DNA from: Prosthecobacter sp.
Lineage (GTDB): Bacteria > Verrucomicrobiota > Verrucomicrobiia > Verrucomicrobiales > Verrucomicrobiaceae
DNA: 63,235 nt
NCBI RefSeq assembly: GCF_014879935.1
Contig: NZ_JACSRD010000186.1
Span: 1-63,235, forward strand
Direction of reading: 5' to 3'
Shown here: positions 27,453 through 37,462 of the stretch, piece by piece
Numbering within the stretch: the first letter of the stretch is position 1
Layout of the letters: each line of letters opens with the position of its first letter
Position numbers and translations under genes: made by a program
The notes under the pieces: generated by a model
The model's input: only the letters and a program-made list of their open reading frames with translations
Database searches by the model: none
Told to the model about the DNA's origin: nothing

Positions 27453-28127
27453 ATGACACCCTCCAAAAACATCCTGATTGTGGACGATCACGCCATGTTC
27501 GCCGAAACCCTCGGTCAATACCTGCGCATGATGTTCAAAGACTACGCGATCACCGTCGTCACCAGCGCTGAAAAGGCGCGCGAGCATGCCTCCCGGCAGC
27601 CGGTGGACGTTGTGCTGATCGATCTGGAAATGACCGACTGCTCCGGACTGACCCTCCTGGCTGATTTTTCCAGCGCCATGCCCGCGCCGGCCTGCATCAT
27701 CGTCAGCATGCACCTCCAGGCACCGTGGATCGAGCGTGCGCTGAAGGCGGGTGCCTCCGGCTACGTGGCCAAAGACTCGCCACCGACGGAAATCGTCAAC
27801 GCCATCCAGTCAGCGCTCCGTGGGAAGAAATACCTCTCCCGCAGCGTCGCCCAGTCCTTCGCCGAAAACGCCGTCCGTCTCCCCATGGGCGGGAAAGAGC
27901 TGCACAAGGCGCTGAGCGACCGGGAATTCGAGATTTTCCTGCAACTGGCGCAGGGCAAGAGCCTGAAGGCCATCTCGCTGGATCTCAGCCTGTCCGCCAA
28001 GACCGTTTCTGTGCATAAACACAACATCTGGAAAAAGACCGGCATCGATTCGGGGGCGAAAATCGCCCGCTACTGCGTCGAACACGGCCTCCTGGCCGGC
28101 AGCAGCCAGACGTTCATGGCGGCCTGA
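27453..28127 (+). CDS. NarL/FixJ-family response regulator
   Basis: 224 residues. The receiver (1-125) is complete: Asp11/Asp12 (LIVDDHAMF), phospho-acceptor Asp57 (VVLIDLEM) and Lys107 (YVAKDSPP). The C-terminal LuxR helix-turn-helix (about 155-215) reads ALSDREFEIFLQLAQGKSLK with LSAKTVSVHKHNIWKK. It is transcribed divergently from the exosortase locus and its atypical LuxR regulator. No histidine kinase is adjacent; the PAS kinase at 28545 is separated by cutA on the other strand, so the partner is uncertain. Confidence 0.87.
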   Translation: MTPSKNILIVDDHAMFAETLGQYLRMMFKDYAITVVTSAEKAREHASRQPVDVVLIDLEMTDCSGLTLLADFSSAMPAPACIIVSMHLQAPWIERALKAGASGYVAKDSPPTEIVNAIQSALRGKKYLSRSVAQSFAENAVRLPMGGKELHKALSDREFEIFLQLAQGKSLKAISLDLSLSAKTVSVHKHNIWKKTGIDSGAKIARYCVEHGLLAGSSQTFMAA

Positions 28128-28159
28128 TTTTCAAGGTGTGCTTGAAAGGAAAAGTCGTG

Positions 28160-28198
28160 ACCGCATCCAGCGAGGGCTGGGTGCGGTTTCGCATTTTC
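28160..28198. terminator. hairpin terminator between convergent genes
   Basis: A 12-bp stem ACCGCATCCAGC / GCTGGGTGCGGT (one G-U pair on the plus-strand RNA) with a GAGG loop, followed on the plus strand by TTCGCATTTT. On the minus strand the stem is followed by CACGACTTTTCC. It lies 32 bases after the response regulator stop and 27 after the cutA stop, so it probably terminates both. Confidence 0.65.
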
Positions 28199-28214
28199 AG
28201 AGCGGCTTCAGGCG

Positions 28215-28532
28215 TCATGTGACACTCGCGGCCACCCACTGCGCGTAGCTGTTGGCGACTTGTTCAGGTCTGAGGGCGACGATTTCCGGCACGTCGTAGG
28301 GGTGCAGTCCGGCAAGGCGGGATTCGAAGCGTGGCCAGGCCTCAGGCGTGGTTTTAAAGATGGCCAGCACCTCGGAACTGGTCTCGACCTTGCCTTCCCA
28401 ACGATAAATCGACTCCACGGCGGGGATGAGATTCACACAGGCGGCCAGTTGCGATTCCACCAGCGCCGTGCCAGTCTCGCGGGCCTTTGCCATGTCGGGA
28501 AAGGTGCATAGGACGATCAAAATGTCGCTCAT
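28215..28532 (-). CDS. cutA: divalent-cation tolerance protein CutA
   Basis: 105 residues, the usual CutA length. Family signatures are present in order: ILIVLCTFPDMAKARETG, the LVESQLAACVNLIP strand with its conserved Cys, SIYRWEGKVE, SSEVLAIFKTT and HPYDVPEIVAL near the C-terminus. CutA forms stable trimers and is linked to copper and other metal tolerance, though its exact role is debated. The start is the ATG just 12 bases from the divergent histidine kinase start, so the two promoters must overlap the opposing coding regions. Confidence 0.93.
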   Translation of the reverse strand: MSDILIVLCTFPDMAKARETGTALVESQLAACVNLIPAVESIYRWEGKVETSSEVLAIFKTTPEAWPRFESRLAGLHPYDVPEIVALRPEQVANSYAQWVAASVT

Positions 28533-28544
28533 GCCCGCCAGTGT

Positions 28545-29690
28545 ATGAGATCCGCCTTCATCGACAAGCTCATCAAACGCATGGACCGCCTGGAACCGGG
28601 CGAAGTGCAGGGCATCGTGCTCGAGTTGCTGAAGGAAAAGGGTTTTCTGGAGAAGGTGTTCGACGCGTTGCAGGAAGGCGTGATCCTGCTCGATACGGAG
28701 GCCAAGGTGACCTATGTGAACCAGGCCGCGTGCCGGTTTTTCGGCCTGCAGCGGGACCAGGTCATCGGCCAGCGCCTGGCCCAGGGCGTCCGTGGGCTGG
28801 ACTGGAACGAACTGCTCATCCCGGGCACGGTCGTGAGCCGCGATCTGGAGGTTTTTTACCCGGAGAACCTCTTTTTGAACTTCTACATCACCAGCATCGA
28901 CGACGAGCAGCCGCTGGGCTTCGTGATGCTGATCCGGGATGTCACCGAGACGCGAAAACACACCGAGCAGCAGATCGAAAGCGAGCGACTGAACGCCTTC
29001 ACCCTGCTGGCGGCCGGCGTGGCGCACGAACTCGGCAATCCGCTCAATTCCCTGACCATCCACCTCCAGCTTCTGGAGCGGCGGCTGAAAAAAATGGGCG
29101 CGAAGGGCGAAAGCCTGCGCGAGCACCTCGACGTGGCCACGGGCGAGATCAAGCGGCTGGATTTCATCATCGGCCAGTTCCTCGCCGCCATCCGTCCCAC
29201 CAAGCCGCAGCTCCAGCGTGTGCAGTTGCGCGAGCTGCTGGATGAATGCCTGCGCTTCCTGCAGCCTGAAATCGAGCAGGCCAGGGTGAAACTCAAGCTC
29301 GACCTGCGCACGGACCTGCCCTCCATGCCGCTGGACCCGAACCAGATGAAGCAGGCAGTCTTCAATCTCGTGCGCAATGCCTGCCAGGCCATGCCCGATG
29401 GCGGCACACTGACGGTCAGCGGCACCTTCACCGACTACGACGTGCGCCTGAGCTTTGAAGACACCGGCAAAGGCATCAGCGCCGAGCAGATGAACAAGCT
29501 CTTCCAGCCATTCGCCACGACTCGCAGCACCGGCACCGGCCTGGGGCTGCTGATCGTGCGGCGGATCGTCCGCGAACATGGCGGCGAGATCGACATCGAA
29601 AGCCGTGAAGGGCAGGGGACCCGCGTGAGCTTGTGGCTGCCGCTGGTGGAGAAAAAGGTGCGCCTTCTGGAGAACGGAGAGGTGCCGTGA
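28545..29690 (+). CDS. PAS-domain sensor histidine kinase (NtrB/AtoS type)
   Basis: 381 residues, no transmembrane segment. A short helical N-terminus precedes a PAS domain (about 36-135; GVILLDTEAKVTYVNQAACRFF). The dimerisation domain has an NtrB-like H-box LAAGVAHELGNPLNSL (His161). The ATPase domain has N-box NLVRNACQAMP, EDTGKGIS, FQPFATTRSTGTGLGL and IVRRIVREHGG. Kinases of this type usually partner sigma-54 activator regulators; none is encoded nearby, so it is an orphan. An alternative ATG twelve codons in (MDRLEPGEV) is possible. Likely cytosolic sensor. Confidence 0.85.
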   Translation: MRSAFIDKLIKRMDRLEPGEVQGIVLELLKEKGFLEKVFDALQEGVILLDTEAKVTYVNQAACRFFGLQRDQVIGQRLAQGVRGLDWNELLIPGTVVSRDLEVFYPENLFLNFYITSIDDEQPLGFVMLIRDVTETRKHTEQQIESERLNAFTLLAAGVAHELGNPLNSLTIHLQLLERRLKKMGAKGESLREHLDVATGEIKRLDFIIGQFLAAIRPTKPQLQRVQLRELLDECLRFLQPEIEQARVKLKLDLRTDLPSMPLDPNQMKQAVFNLVRNACQAMPDGGTLTVSGTFTDYDVRLSFEDTGKGISAEQMNKLFQPFATTRSTGTGLGLLIVRRIVREHGGEIDIESREGQGTRVSLWLPLVEKKVRLLENGEVP

Positions 29691-29711
29691 GACACACGCC
29701 GGAGGCCGAAA

Positions 29712-29778
29712 TAGCGTTCGCGAGGCGAAAAACGCTACAGAAAAACCCCTGCGCTCCCGAGGTTGACCTGTAGCGTTT
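29712..29778 (+). promoter_or_regulatory. overlapping, mutually exclusive hairpins before the SWIB gene
   Basis: Hairpin A: TAGCGTTCGC (29712-29721), loop GAG, GCGAA, a 3-base AAA bulge and CGCTA (to 29737). Hairpin B: AAACGCTACAG (29730-29740) pairs perfectly with CTGTAGCGTTT (29768-29778). Both need the strand at 29730-29737, so only one can form. The element ends 22 bases before the SWIB start. It may be an attenuator or RNA switch, or an intergenic REP-type repeat built from TAGCGTT units. Confidence 0.45.
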
Positions 29779-29800
29779 CAGCCGCCAGCGTCTCTGTCCT

Positions 29801-30085
29801 ATGTCCGACTCAACCAATCCGAAACCCGCCCGCAAACTCAATCCCGCTCTCTCCAAGCCCGTCCAGCCGGACGAGGTGCTTGCCGCCGTGGTGGGGTCCG
29901 AACCGCTCTCCCGTGGTGAATTGACGAAAAAGCTGTGGGACTACATCAAGGCGAACGGTCTCCAGGACCAGGCCAAGAAGACCAACATCAACGCCGACGA
30001 CAAGCTCAAGGCCGTCTTTGGCGGGAAGAGCCAGGTGACGATGTTTGAGATGACCAAGCTGGTCAACGCGCACGTCAAAGCGTGA
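29801..30085 (+). CDS. SWIB/MDM2-domain protein
   Basis: 94 residues that are almost entirely one SWIB domain: LNPALSKPVQPDEVLAAVVG, the EPLSRGELTKKLWDYIKANGL helix pair, then KTNINADDKLKAVFG and VTMFEMTKLVNAHV. In eukaryotes SWIB domains sit in chromatin remodellers; stand-alone bacterial copies are typical of Chlamydiae, Verrucomicrobia and some others and are thought to act on DNA topology or chromatin. The upstream region carries a pair of competing hairpins, and a strong terminator follows. Cytosolic, nucleoid-associated role inferred. Confidence 0.93.
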   Translation: MSDSTNPKPARKLNPALSKPVQPDEVLAAVVGSEPLSRGELTKKLWDYIKANGLQDQAKKTNINADDKLKAVFGGKSQVTMFEMTKLVNAHVKA

Positions 30086-30118
30086 GATTTGACCGTTACA
30101 GCCCGAGTTGAAGGTTCG

Positions 30119-30152
30119 ATTGGCCGCCCCGAAACGGGCGGCCAATTCTTTG
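30119..30152 (+). terminator. rho-independent terminator after the SWIB gene
   Basis: A perfect 11-bp stem ATTGGCCGCCC / GGGCGGCCAAT with a CGAAAC loop, then TCTTTG. It starts 33 bases after the SWIB stop and isolates it from kdsB. Its existence argues that kdsB starts downstream of it. Confidence 0.8.
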
Positions 30153-30206
30153 TTGAAACCTCCGCCAAGCCGTCGCATCTCAGGCGAACCCGCCTGTCAC
30201 ACTGCC

Positions 30207-30962
30207 TTGGCAACCAACGACTCCTCCCGCACCCTCGTCGCCATCCCTGCCCGCTGGGGATCCACCCGCTTCCCGGGCAAGCCGCTCCACCTCATCGCCG
30301 GAAAACCGCTGGTCCAGCATGTCTGGGAGCGTTGCCAGGAGTGCAAGCAGGTCGACGACGTGATCATCGCGACCGATGACGCCCGGATCGCCGAGGCGGC
30401 GGCCAGTTTCGGCGCGAAGGCCGTCCTGACCTCGCCGGATCATCCCAGCGGCACGGATCGCATCGCCGAGGCGGCCAAATCCTTCCCGGATCATCGCGTG
30501 ATCATCAATGTGCAGGGCGACGAGCCGTTGATCTCGCCCGCGTTGATCGACGAACTCGCCCGCGCGCTGCGTGACGACCCTGCGGTGAAGATGATCACCG
30601 CCGCCGCCCCGATCCAGGACGCGGCGCAAATCAGCGACGCGAACGTGGTGAAGGTCATTTTCGACACGCAGGGCGACGCGCTCTATTTCTCGCGCTCGCC
30701 GCTGCCCTTCGTCCGCAATCCGGCCGCCTGGCCGCGCAGCTACCGCCATCTGGGCATTTACGGCTTCCAGCGCAGCTTCCTGTTTCAGTTCGTCGCCTGG
30801 CCGCCGTCCCGGCTGGAGCAAACCGAGTCGCTGGAGCAGCTCCGCGCCCTCGAAAACGGCACCCGCATCCGTGTCGTGCTCACGGACGAGCTTTCGCCCG
30901 GCGTTGACACGCCGGAGCAGGCGGCTGCCATCGAACAACATCTTCAAAAACAAACTTCTTGA
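30207..30962 (+). CDS. kdsB: 3-deoxy-manno-octulosonate cytidylyltransferase (CMP-Kdo synthetase)
   Basis: About 251 residues if it starts at the TTG at 30207 ([19 protein letters not shown]); no ATG or GTG lies closer, and a further upstream TTG (30108) would precede the terminator. The family signature [17 protein letters not shown] is at the N-terminus, followed by [61 protein letters not shown] and [14 protein letters not shown]. It activates Kdo as CMP-Kdo for lipopolysaccharide inner-core synthesis, consistent with a Gram-negative envelope. pyrG, which makes the CTP it uses, follows 34 bases later. Confidence 0.94.
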   Translation: MATNDSSRTLVAIPARWGSTRFPGKPLHLIAGKPLVQHVWERCQECKQVDDVIIATDDARIAEAAASFGAKAVLTSPDHPSGTDRIAEAAKSFPDHRVIINVQGDEPLISPALIDELARALRDDPAVKMITAAAPIQDAAQISDANVVKVIFDTQGDALYFSRSPLPFVRNPAAWPRSYRHLGIYGFQRSFLFQFVAWPPSRLEQTESLEQLRALENGTRIRVVLTDELSPGVDTPEQAAAIEQHLQKQTS

Positions 30963-30996
30963 ACTGGGAACCGCGCACAGCGAACCGAGAACAATC

Positions 30997-32616
30997 ATGA
31001 AATACATTTTCGTCACCGGCGGCGTTGTCAGTTCACTCGGAAAAGGGCTCGCGGCCTCCTCCCTGGGCACCCTGCTGGAACTGCGGGGGCTGAAGGTCAT
31101 CATGCAGAAGTTTGACCCGTATCTGAACATCGATCCGGGCACGATGAACCCCTACGAGCACGGGGAGGTGTATGTGCTGGATGATGGAGCGGAGACGGAC
31201 CTGGACCTCGGCCACTACGAGCGCTTCACCCACACGAATCTCTCCCGTCTGAACAATCTGACCTCCGGCCAGGTGTATCAGAACGTCCTGGACAAGGAAC
31301 GGGCGGGCAAATACAAGGGCCGCACGGTGCAGGTCATCCCCCACGTCACGAACGAGATCAAGGCCCGCATCCACGACGTGGCGGAAAAGATGCAGGGGGA
31401 CGTCATCATCACGGAAATCGGAGGAACGGTCGGTGACATCGAAGGCCTGCCGTTCCTGGAGGCGATCCGCCAGTTCGGCCACGAAGTCGGCCCGGGGAAC
31501 GTGCTGTACATCCACGCCACGCTGGTTCCTTACATCAAGGCGGCCCAGGAATTGAAGACCAAGCCCACTCAGCAGAGCATCGCCAAGCTGCGTGAGATCG
31601 GGATCGCGCCCCACATCATCCTCTGCCGCACCGAGCAGCCGCTGGACCTCGACGTGCGTGAAAAAATCTCGCTTTTCGGCAACGTGCCGATCGAGTCGGT
31701 CGTCGAGGTGCGGGATGTGAAGCACACGATCTACGAAGTGCCGCTGAAGCTGCATGAAGAGCGCCTGGACGACAATGTCTGCCGCCTGCTTGGCCTCAAC
31801 ACGCCGCAGCCGGACCTCGCCCGCTGGCGCAGCTTCGTTCAGCGCGTCGTTCATCCGTCGCATCACGTGCGCATCGGAGTCGTGGGCAAGTACATCGAGC
31901 TGCAGGACGCCTACAAATCGATCTACGAGGCGCTCACGCATGCTGGCGCCGCGAACGACTGCAAGGTGGACATCGTCCGCATCGATGCCGAGAGCATCGA
32001 GAAAGCCGGGCCGGAGCTGTACCTCTCCGGCTTGCAGGGCATCCTGATTCCCGGCGGTTTTGGCGACCGCGGCACAGAGGGCAAGATCACGGCCGCTCGT
32101 TATGCGCGTGAGAAGAAAGTGCCCTATTTTGGCATCTGCCTCGGCATGCAGATTGCCGTCATCGAATTCGCCCGCAATGTCTGCGACTTGAAGAACGCGA
32201 CGAGCACGGAGTTCGACAAGGCGACGGAGCATCCCGTGATCAGCCTGTTGGAAGAGCAGAAAAAAGTCACCCAGCTCGGCGGCACGATGCGTCTGGGCAC
32301 CTGGGTGACCGATCTCGTGCCTGGAAGCAAGGCGTATGAGCTGTATCACAGCGCCACCATCACGGAGCGCCATCGCCATCGTTACGAGTTCAATTCCGAC
32401 TACAAGGCGCTCATGGAGGAGAAAGGCATGCTCATCTCCGGCACGTCTCCGAAGGGCGATCTGGCTGAGATCATCGAACTGCCGGATCATCCGTTCTTCG
32501 TCGCCTGCCAGTTCCATCCGGAGTTCCTGAGCAAGCCGAACCACCCGCATCCGATCTTCAACGGCTTCGTCAAGGCGGCCGTTCAGCATCACGGAGCGCC
32601 GGAGCCTGCTTGTTGA
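30997..32616 (+). CDS. pyrG: CTP synthase
   Basis: 539 residues, the normal length. The start is the ATG of [20 protein letters not shown], the invariant N-terminus. The amidoligase domain has [20 protein letters not shown], the [10 protein letters not shown] segment and [11 protein letters not shown]. The glutaminase domain has [12 protein letters not shown], the nucleophile loop FGICLGMQ and the C-terminal HPEF. It converts UTP, ATP and glutamine into CTP. The arrangement kdsB-pyrG is common because CMP-Kdo synthesis consumes CTP; the two are probably co-transcribed. Confidence 0.98.
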   Translation: MKYIFVTGGVVSSLGKGLAASSLGTLLELRGLKVIMQKFDPYLNIDPGTMNPYEHGEVYVLDDGAETDLDLGHYERFTHTNLSRLNNLTSGQVYQNVLDKERAGKYKGRTVQVIPHVTNEIKARIHDVAEKMQGDVIITEIGGTVGDIEGLPFLEAIRQFGHEVGPGNVLYIHATLVPYIKAAQELKTKPTQQSIAKLREIGIAPHIILCRTEQPLDLDVREKISLFGNVPIESVVEVRDVKHTIYEVPLKLHEERLDDNVCRLLGLNTPQPDLARWRSFVQRVVHPSHHVRIGVVGKYIELQDAYKSIYEALTHAGAANDCKVDIVRIDAESIEKAGPELYLSGLQGILIPGGFGDRGTEGKITAARYAREKKVPYFGICLGMQIAVIEFARNVCDLKNATSTEFDKATEHPVISLLEEQKKVTQLGGTMRLGTWVTDLVPGSKAYELYHSATITERHRHRYEFNSDYKALMEEKGMLISGTSPKGDLAEIIELPDHPFFVACQFHPEFLSKPNHPHPIFNGFVKAAVQHHGAPEPAC

Positions 32617-32705
32617 ACTGTTGAACGCGGCCAGTGCCGAAAGTGGCGGGTTGACCAGTCTGTGGCACGTCCTGTAGTCTGATCGCGAAATCAGAATATC
32701 CAATC

Positions 32706-33452
32706 ATGCGCACCTCGAACCCCACCCTCAACGACCGCGTTTTTGAGAACTCCCGCACTGGCGTCGCCGCCGACGGGGTGATGACCCTCAACGGCACCGT
32801 CATCAAAACAGCGGTCCTGACGCTGCTGCTCGTCACTGCGGCCAGTTGGAGCTGGAAACTGGCCTTGAGCGGCAATCCGCCCGCATGGTTCGGCTCCGCT
32901 CTCACTTTTGGCTGGCTGGTGCCCCTGGCGACGGCGCTGATCATCGCTTTCGTGCCCAAAACCGCGCCGGCGCTGGCTCCGGTGTATGCTCTCGGGAAAG
33001 GCATCATCGTCGGCATCATCTCAGCCATGTATGAGACGCAGTTCGGCGGGATCGTTTTGACGGCCGTCATGCTGACTTGCGGCATTCTGTTCGCGTTGCT
33101 GGGGGCCTACATGACCGGCTTCATCAAGGCGACAGAGAACTTCAAGCTCGGCATTTTCGCCGCCACAGGAGGCATCGCATTGTTTTACCTCGTCGCGTGG
33201 GTGCTGGGGATGTTTGGCATCCAGATTCCGGGTCTGTTTGGCAATGGCTGGGTCGGAATCGCCTTCTCCGGCTTTGTGGTGGTCATCGCCGCGTTGAATC
33301 TGGTGCTCGACTTCGATTTCATTGAGAACGGTTGTTCTGTCGCTGCCCCCAAGCACATGGAATGGTATGCTGCCTTCGGTCTGCTGGTCACGCTCGTGTG
33401 GCTCTACCTCGAAATCCTGCGCCTGCTCTCCAAGCTCCGCAGCCGCGATTGA
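32706..33452 (+). CDS. Bax inhibitor-1/YccA-family membrane protein
   Basis: 248 residues with seven predicted transmembrane segments: an N-terminal polar stretch (SNPTLNDRVFE) then helices beginning TVIKTAVLTLLLVTAASW. Family-typical motifs include GIISAMYETQFGGIVLTAV, the LGAYMTGF turn and NLVLDFDFIENG, the last with the acidic residues linked to calcium/pH sensing in BsYetJ. It belongs to the bacterial BI-1 family (BaxI_1 group), small membrane proteins of uncertain physiological role. It lies 89 bases after pyrG and 39 before a secreted protein. Confidence 0.88.
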   Translation: MRTSNPTLNDRVFENSRTGVAADGVMTLNGTVIKTAVLTLLLVTAASWSWKLALSGNPPAWFGSALTFGWLVPLATALIIAFVPKTAPALAPVYALGKGIIVGIISAMYETQFGGIVLTAVMLTCGILFALLGAYMTGFIKATENFKLGIFAATGGIALFYLVAWVLGMFGIQIPGLFGNGWVGIAFSGFVVVIAALNLVLDFDFIENGCSVAAPKHMEWYAAFGLLVTLVWLYLEILRLLSKLRSRD

Positions 33453-33491
33453 ATCCCCGTGCCCGCAACCCTCAAAACTCGACTTCCTGCC

Positions 33492-34187
33492 ATGAAACTC
33501 ACCTTTCTGCTTGGTCTTTTCCTCGCCAGTTCCCCGTTGCTGCGCGCCAATTCTGAAATCGCGACGATCGTTGACCAGGAATACGGCGCGGCGACCTCGG
33601 AGGGCATTGTGCTTCTCCAATCGCCTGCCAGTGCCGCAGATCCGGCCCAGTGGGCCGTTTTTGCCCGCGACCCTTTCCGTCCTGGCGAATTGGTGCGTGC
33701 CACGATCACAGCGGAACCGGGCGGCTGGGCACCGAAGGCCGACGGGGCAGGGAACAGGTTGCTCGGGCGCGTGCCTCCGCAGACGATTGCCTTCAATCGC
33801 ATCAAGTATCGTTCCAGCGATGCGCGCAGGATCGCGCAGCAGAACGCGATGCTGGCCAAGGTGAACTTCGTCACTGCGGCGTATCAGCTTGCAGCCAATG
33901 CCACGACTGGTGCTCCGGAATGGGGGCTGGCGCTCATCGACGCCAATGACGTTGAGGTCGGTTTTGTGGTCATTTCTGCCGAAACAGGAGCCGTCCTGCA
34001 CCAGCAATGGAGCAACGGGCTTGCCAGCCAGGTGCCTGGAGGACCAATCACGTCGCCTGAACCAGGTTTCAAAGGTGAAAAAGCGGCCGAGGATGTGAGA
34101 CGCGCCGCACGTCGTGCCTGGGAATGGACAGGTGACACCGGCCTGGAGGTCGGACACTTCTTCAAGCGCCTGTTCCGCGGCGATTGA
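33492..34187 (+). CDS. secreted protein of unknown function
   Basis: 231 residues from the ATG giving the signal peptide KLTFLLGLFLASSPLLRAN; the longer frame starting 33 bases upstream adds only a poor N-terminus. The mature part has beta-rich segments (FARDPFRPGELVRATITAEPGGW, FVVISAETGAVL) resembling a FlgT/PepSY-like small domain only vaguely, and a basic C-terminus (AARRAWEWTGDTGLEVGHFFKRLF). No known family is recognised. It follows the BI-1 family gene and converges on ftsB. Confidence 0.6.
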   Translation: MKLTFLLGLFLASSPLLRANSEIATIVDQEYGAATSEGIVLLQSPASAADPAQWAVFARDPFRPGELVRATITAEPGGWAPKADGAGNRLLGRVPPQTIAFNRIKYRSSDARRIAQQNAMLAKVNFVTAAYQLAANATTGAPEWGLALIDANDVEVGFVVISAETGAVLHQQWSNGLASQVPGGPITSPEPGFKGEKAAEDVRRAARRAWEWTGDTGLEVGHFFKRLFRGD

Positions 34188-34240
34188 ATTGCTCCCCACG
34201 GTTCAGCGGTCAAGAGAGCGCGGCGACCACCGCCCTGCTC

Positions 34241-34579
34241 TCACTGGCCTTCTTCTTCGAACCGCAGCACATACTCGCCTTGCTTTTGCAGATTGAGACG
34301 GTCGCGGGCGGCTGTTTCGAGATAGGCGTTGTCGCCTTTGATCCACTCCATGCGGCGGAGCAGTTTGTCGCGTTCAGCTTTGAGTGTGTCACGCTCGACC
34401 CTGATCTGGTCGAGTCGGGTGCGCATGACGAGCTGCTCGTCGATCGGATTGTCACACAGGACATAGACGACCGGGACGACCAGCAGCACCAGGGTGAACC
34501 GGCCCACCTTGAGAACTGCGCGCACCCACGACTCCCAGCGTGACTGGGGTTCGGAGACGCGCAGTTCCCGGTAGTTCAT
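34241..34579 (-). CDS. ftsB: FtsB/DivIC-type septum protein
   Basis: 112 residues. One transmembrane helix (about 25-43, GRFTLVLLVVPVVYVL) is followed by a coiled coil (LDQIRVERDTLKAERDKLLRRMEWI) and the conserved DNAYLETAARDRLNLQKQGEYVLRF tail, in which the ExxARDxLxLxKxGE motif is diagnostic for FtsB. With FtsL and FtsQ it regulates septal peptidoglycan synthesis at the division site. It follows eno by 4 bases, the same eno-ftsB order as in proteobacteria, so it is translated from the enolase transcript. Confidence 0.92.
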   Translation of the reverse strand: MNYRELRVSEPQSRWESWVRAVLKVGRFTLVLLVVPVVYVLCDNPIDEQLVMRTRLDQIRVERDTLKAERDKLLRRMEWIKGDNAYLETAARDRLNLQKQGEYVLRFEEEGQ

Positions 34580-34583
34580 GGTT

Positions 34584-35894
<1,311 letters not shown>

Positions 35895-36027
35895 CTAATT
35901 AATGGGGATTTTTCAAGAAAGGTTTTCCAGAAATCTCCGGGGAGCGCGCTTCATACACGGCTGAACGCGGGCCTCAAACGGTAGTTTCGACACGGCATAG
36001 CAGGACGTGCGCCATCCCGGAAAGCAA

Positions 36028-36056
36028 CGTGGGAGACGCTGCGAACGTCTCCCACG
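36028..36056 (-). terminator. hairpin after the lone DUF1501 gene
   Basis: An 11-bp perfect stem CGTGGGAGACG / CGTCTCCCACG with loop CTGCGAA, 30 bases past the stop of the minus-strand DUF1501 gene. On the minus strand it is followed by TTGCTTTCC, a weak T-tract. It probably ends that transcript and separates it from the eno promoter region (35871-36027). Confidence 0.6.
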
Positions 36057-36085
36057 GCGAGGAATGCTGGAATGAGGTGCGGCGA

Positions 36086-37381
36086 TCAGCCGAACAGAGC
36101 GGTGACCGGCTTGCCTTTGTCGGCGACGGTGAACGGGCGCTTGCTGGGGCTGTAAAGCACCTGGTCGAGCGGAATTCCGAGCGCGTAGGCAATGGTGGCG
36201 TTGAAATCCGGAATGGTGACCGGGTTTTCCACTGCTTTGCCGCCCATCTCGTCGGTCGCTCCATAAACTTGGCCACCGCGGATGCCGCCGCCCGCCATCA
36301 GGCAGGTGAAGCCAGGAGCGTGGTGGTCGCGTCCGTCGTTCTGATTGATTTCCGGTGTGCGGCCGAACTCAGTGGCGAGAACCACCAGCGTCTCCTGGAG
36401 CATGCCGCGGGAGTCGAGGTCCTGTAGCAGGGCGCTGAGGGCCGCGTCCAGTTCATCGCAGAGCTCGGGAACTCGGGTGAAGTTGGCGTTGTGCGTGTCC
36501 CAACTGCCAAAGGACACCTCCACGAAGCGCACGCCATGCTCCACGAGACGGCGGGCGAGAAGGCAGCCCTGACCGAAACGGTCGGAGCCATACTTGCTGC
36601 GCAGGGCGTCAGGTTCAGCGGAAAGATCGAAGGCTTTCAGTTCCTCGCTCTTCATCATCTTCAGAGCGTCGTCATACATGTCCGAGTACGCGCGGACGTT
36701 TTTGACGTTGTAGGTTTCAGCGAACTGGCGGTCGAGTTTCTTCGCAACGTTCAGACGGTCGTGGAAACGCTCCTCAGTGAACCACTGGTTTGTTTTGACA
36801 TTGTTGATGCCGCCTTCCGGGTCATTGATCATCAGCGGCGAGAAGCGGCTCTCAAAGAAGCCTGCACCTGGATGACGGCTGTCGTTGCCGATCATCACGC
36901 TGCCCGGCAGCGTGGGATTGCCGCGATCCTGGAACTTCTGCAGCCACGCGCCCATCGAGGGGTGGCGGATGCTGCTGCGCAGAGTGTAGCTGGTATGCTG
37001 GTAATACTGGCCCTGCTCGTGGGCGCCTTGGGTCGAAAGCATGCTGCGAACCAGTGCCAGCTTGTCCATCTGGCGGGCGACGAGCGGCAGGTTGTTGGAA
37101 ACGCGGATGCCATCGACGTTGGTGTTGATGACCTTCGTCAGACCCATGATGTCGGCTTTGTCCGGCTTCGGATCAAAGGTGTCCAGGTGGCTCATGCCGC
37201 CGGTCATGTACAAATAAATCACGTTTCGTGCCGTGGCAGCCTGCTTGAGCGGCGACGCTCCCTGTCCGGGGGCGGCGATCACGCGTGTGTGAAACTGGGA
37301 GGCAGCGGTGACGCCGAGGAAGGTCTTGGCGGCACCGGAGACGAAGGAGCGGCGGTTAAGATCGTTGCGAAGCAGGTTCAT
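36086..37381 (-). CDS. Tat-exported DUF1501 (sulfatase-like fold) protein
   Basis: 431 residues from the ATG giving MNLLRNDLNRRSFVSGAAKT, a twin-arginine-type signal (NRRSFV). DUF1501 hallmarks follow: NVIYLYMTGGMSHLDTFDPKP, LALVRSML, the ARRLVEHGVRFVEVSFGSWDTH segment, LVVLATEFGRTPE, DGRDHHAPGFTCLMAGGGIRGG and a C-terminal DFNATIAYALG. These proteins fold like alkaline phosphatases/sulfatases and are abundant in Planctomycetes and Verrucomicrobia, usually next to DUF1549/DUF1553 partners. This copy is isolated between mutL and eno. Periplasmic location and function remain inferred. Confidence 0.9.
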   Translation of the reverse strand: MNLLRNDLNRRSFVSGAAKTFLGVTAASQFHTRVIAAPGQGASPLKQAATARNVIYLYMTGGMSHLDTFDPKPDKADIMGLTKVINTNVDGIRVSNNLPLVARQMDKLALVRSMLSTQGAHEQGQYYQHTSYTLRSSIRHPSMGAWLQKFQDRGNPTLPGSVMIGNDSRHPGAGFFESRFSPLMINDPEGGINNVKTNQWFTEERFHDRLNVAKKLDRQFAETYNVKNVRAYSDMYDDALKMMKSEELKAFDLSAEPDALRSKYGSDRFGQGCLLARRLVEHGVRFVEVSFGSWDTHNANFTRVPELCDELDAALSALLQDLDSRGMLQETLVVLATEFGRTPEINQNDGRDHHAPGFTCLMAGGGIRGGQVYGATDEMGGKAVENPVTIPDFNATIAYALGIPLDQVLYSPSKRPFTVADKGKPVTALFG

Positions 37382-37462
37382 GGAGCGGTTTTTGGGGGAA
37401 TGTGCGCCAATAACGGCACGCCACCTCGCTCTTATCACAAGATTTTTGACCACGGCCGGCGA

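Noticed and set aside
31033..32703. 556-codon minus-strand frame across pyrG
   Set aside because: pyrG on the other strand is unmistakable; shadow.
34200..34242. Hairpin terminator between the secreted protein and ftsB
   Set aside because: Arms GAGAGC/GCTCTC pair for only six bases with an imperfect inner stem and no T-run.
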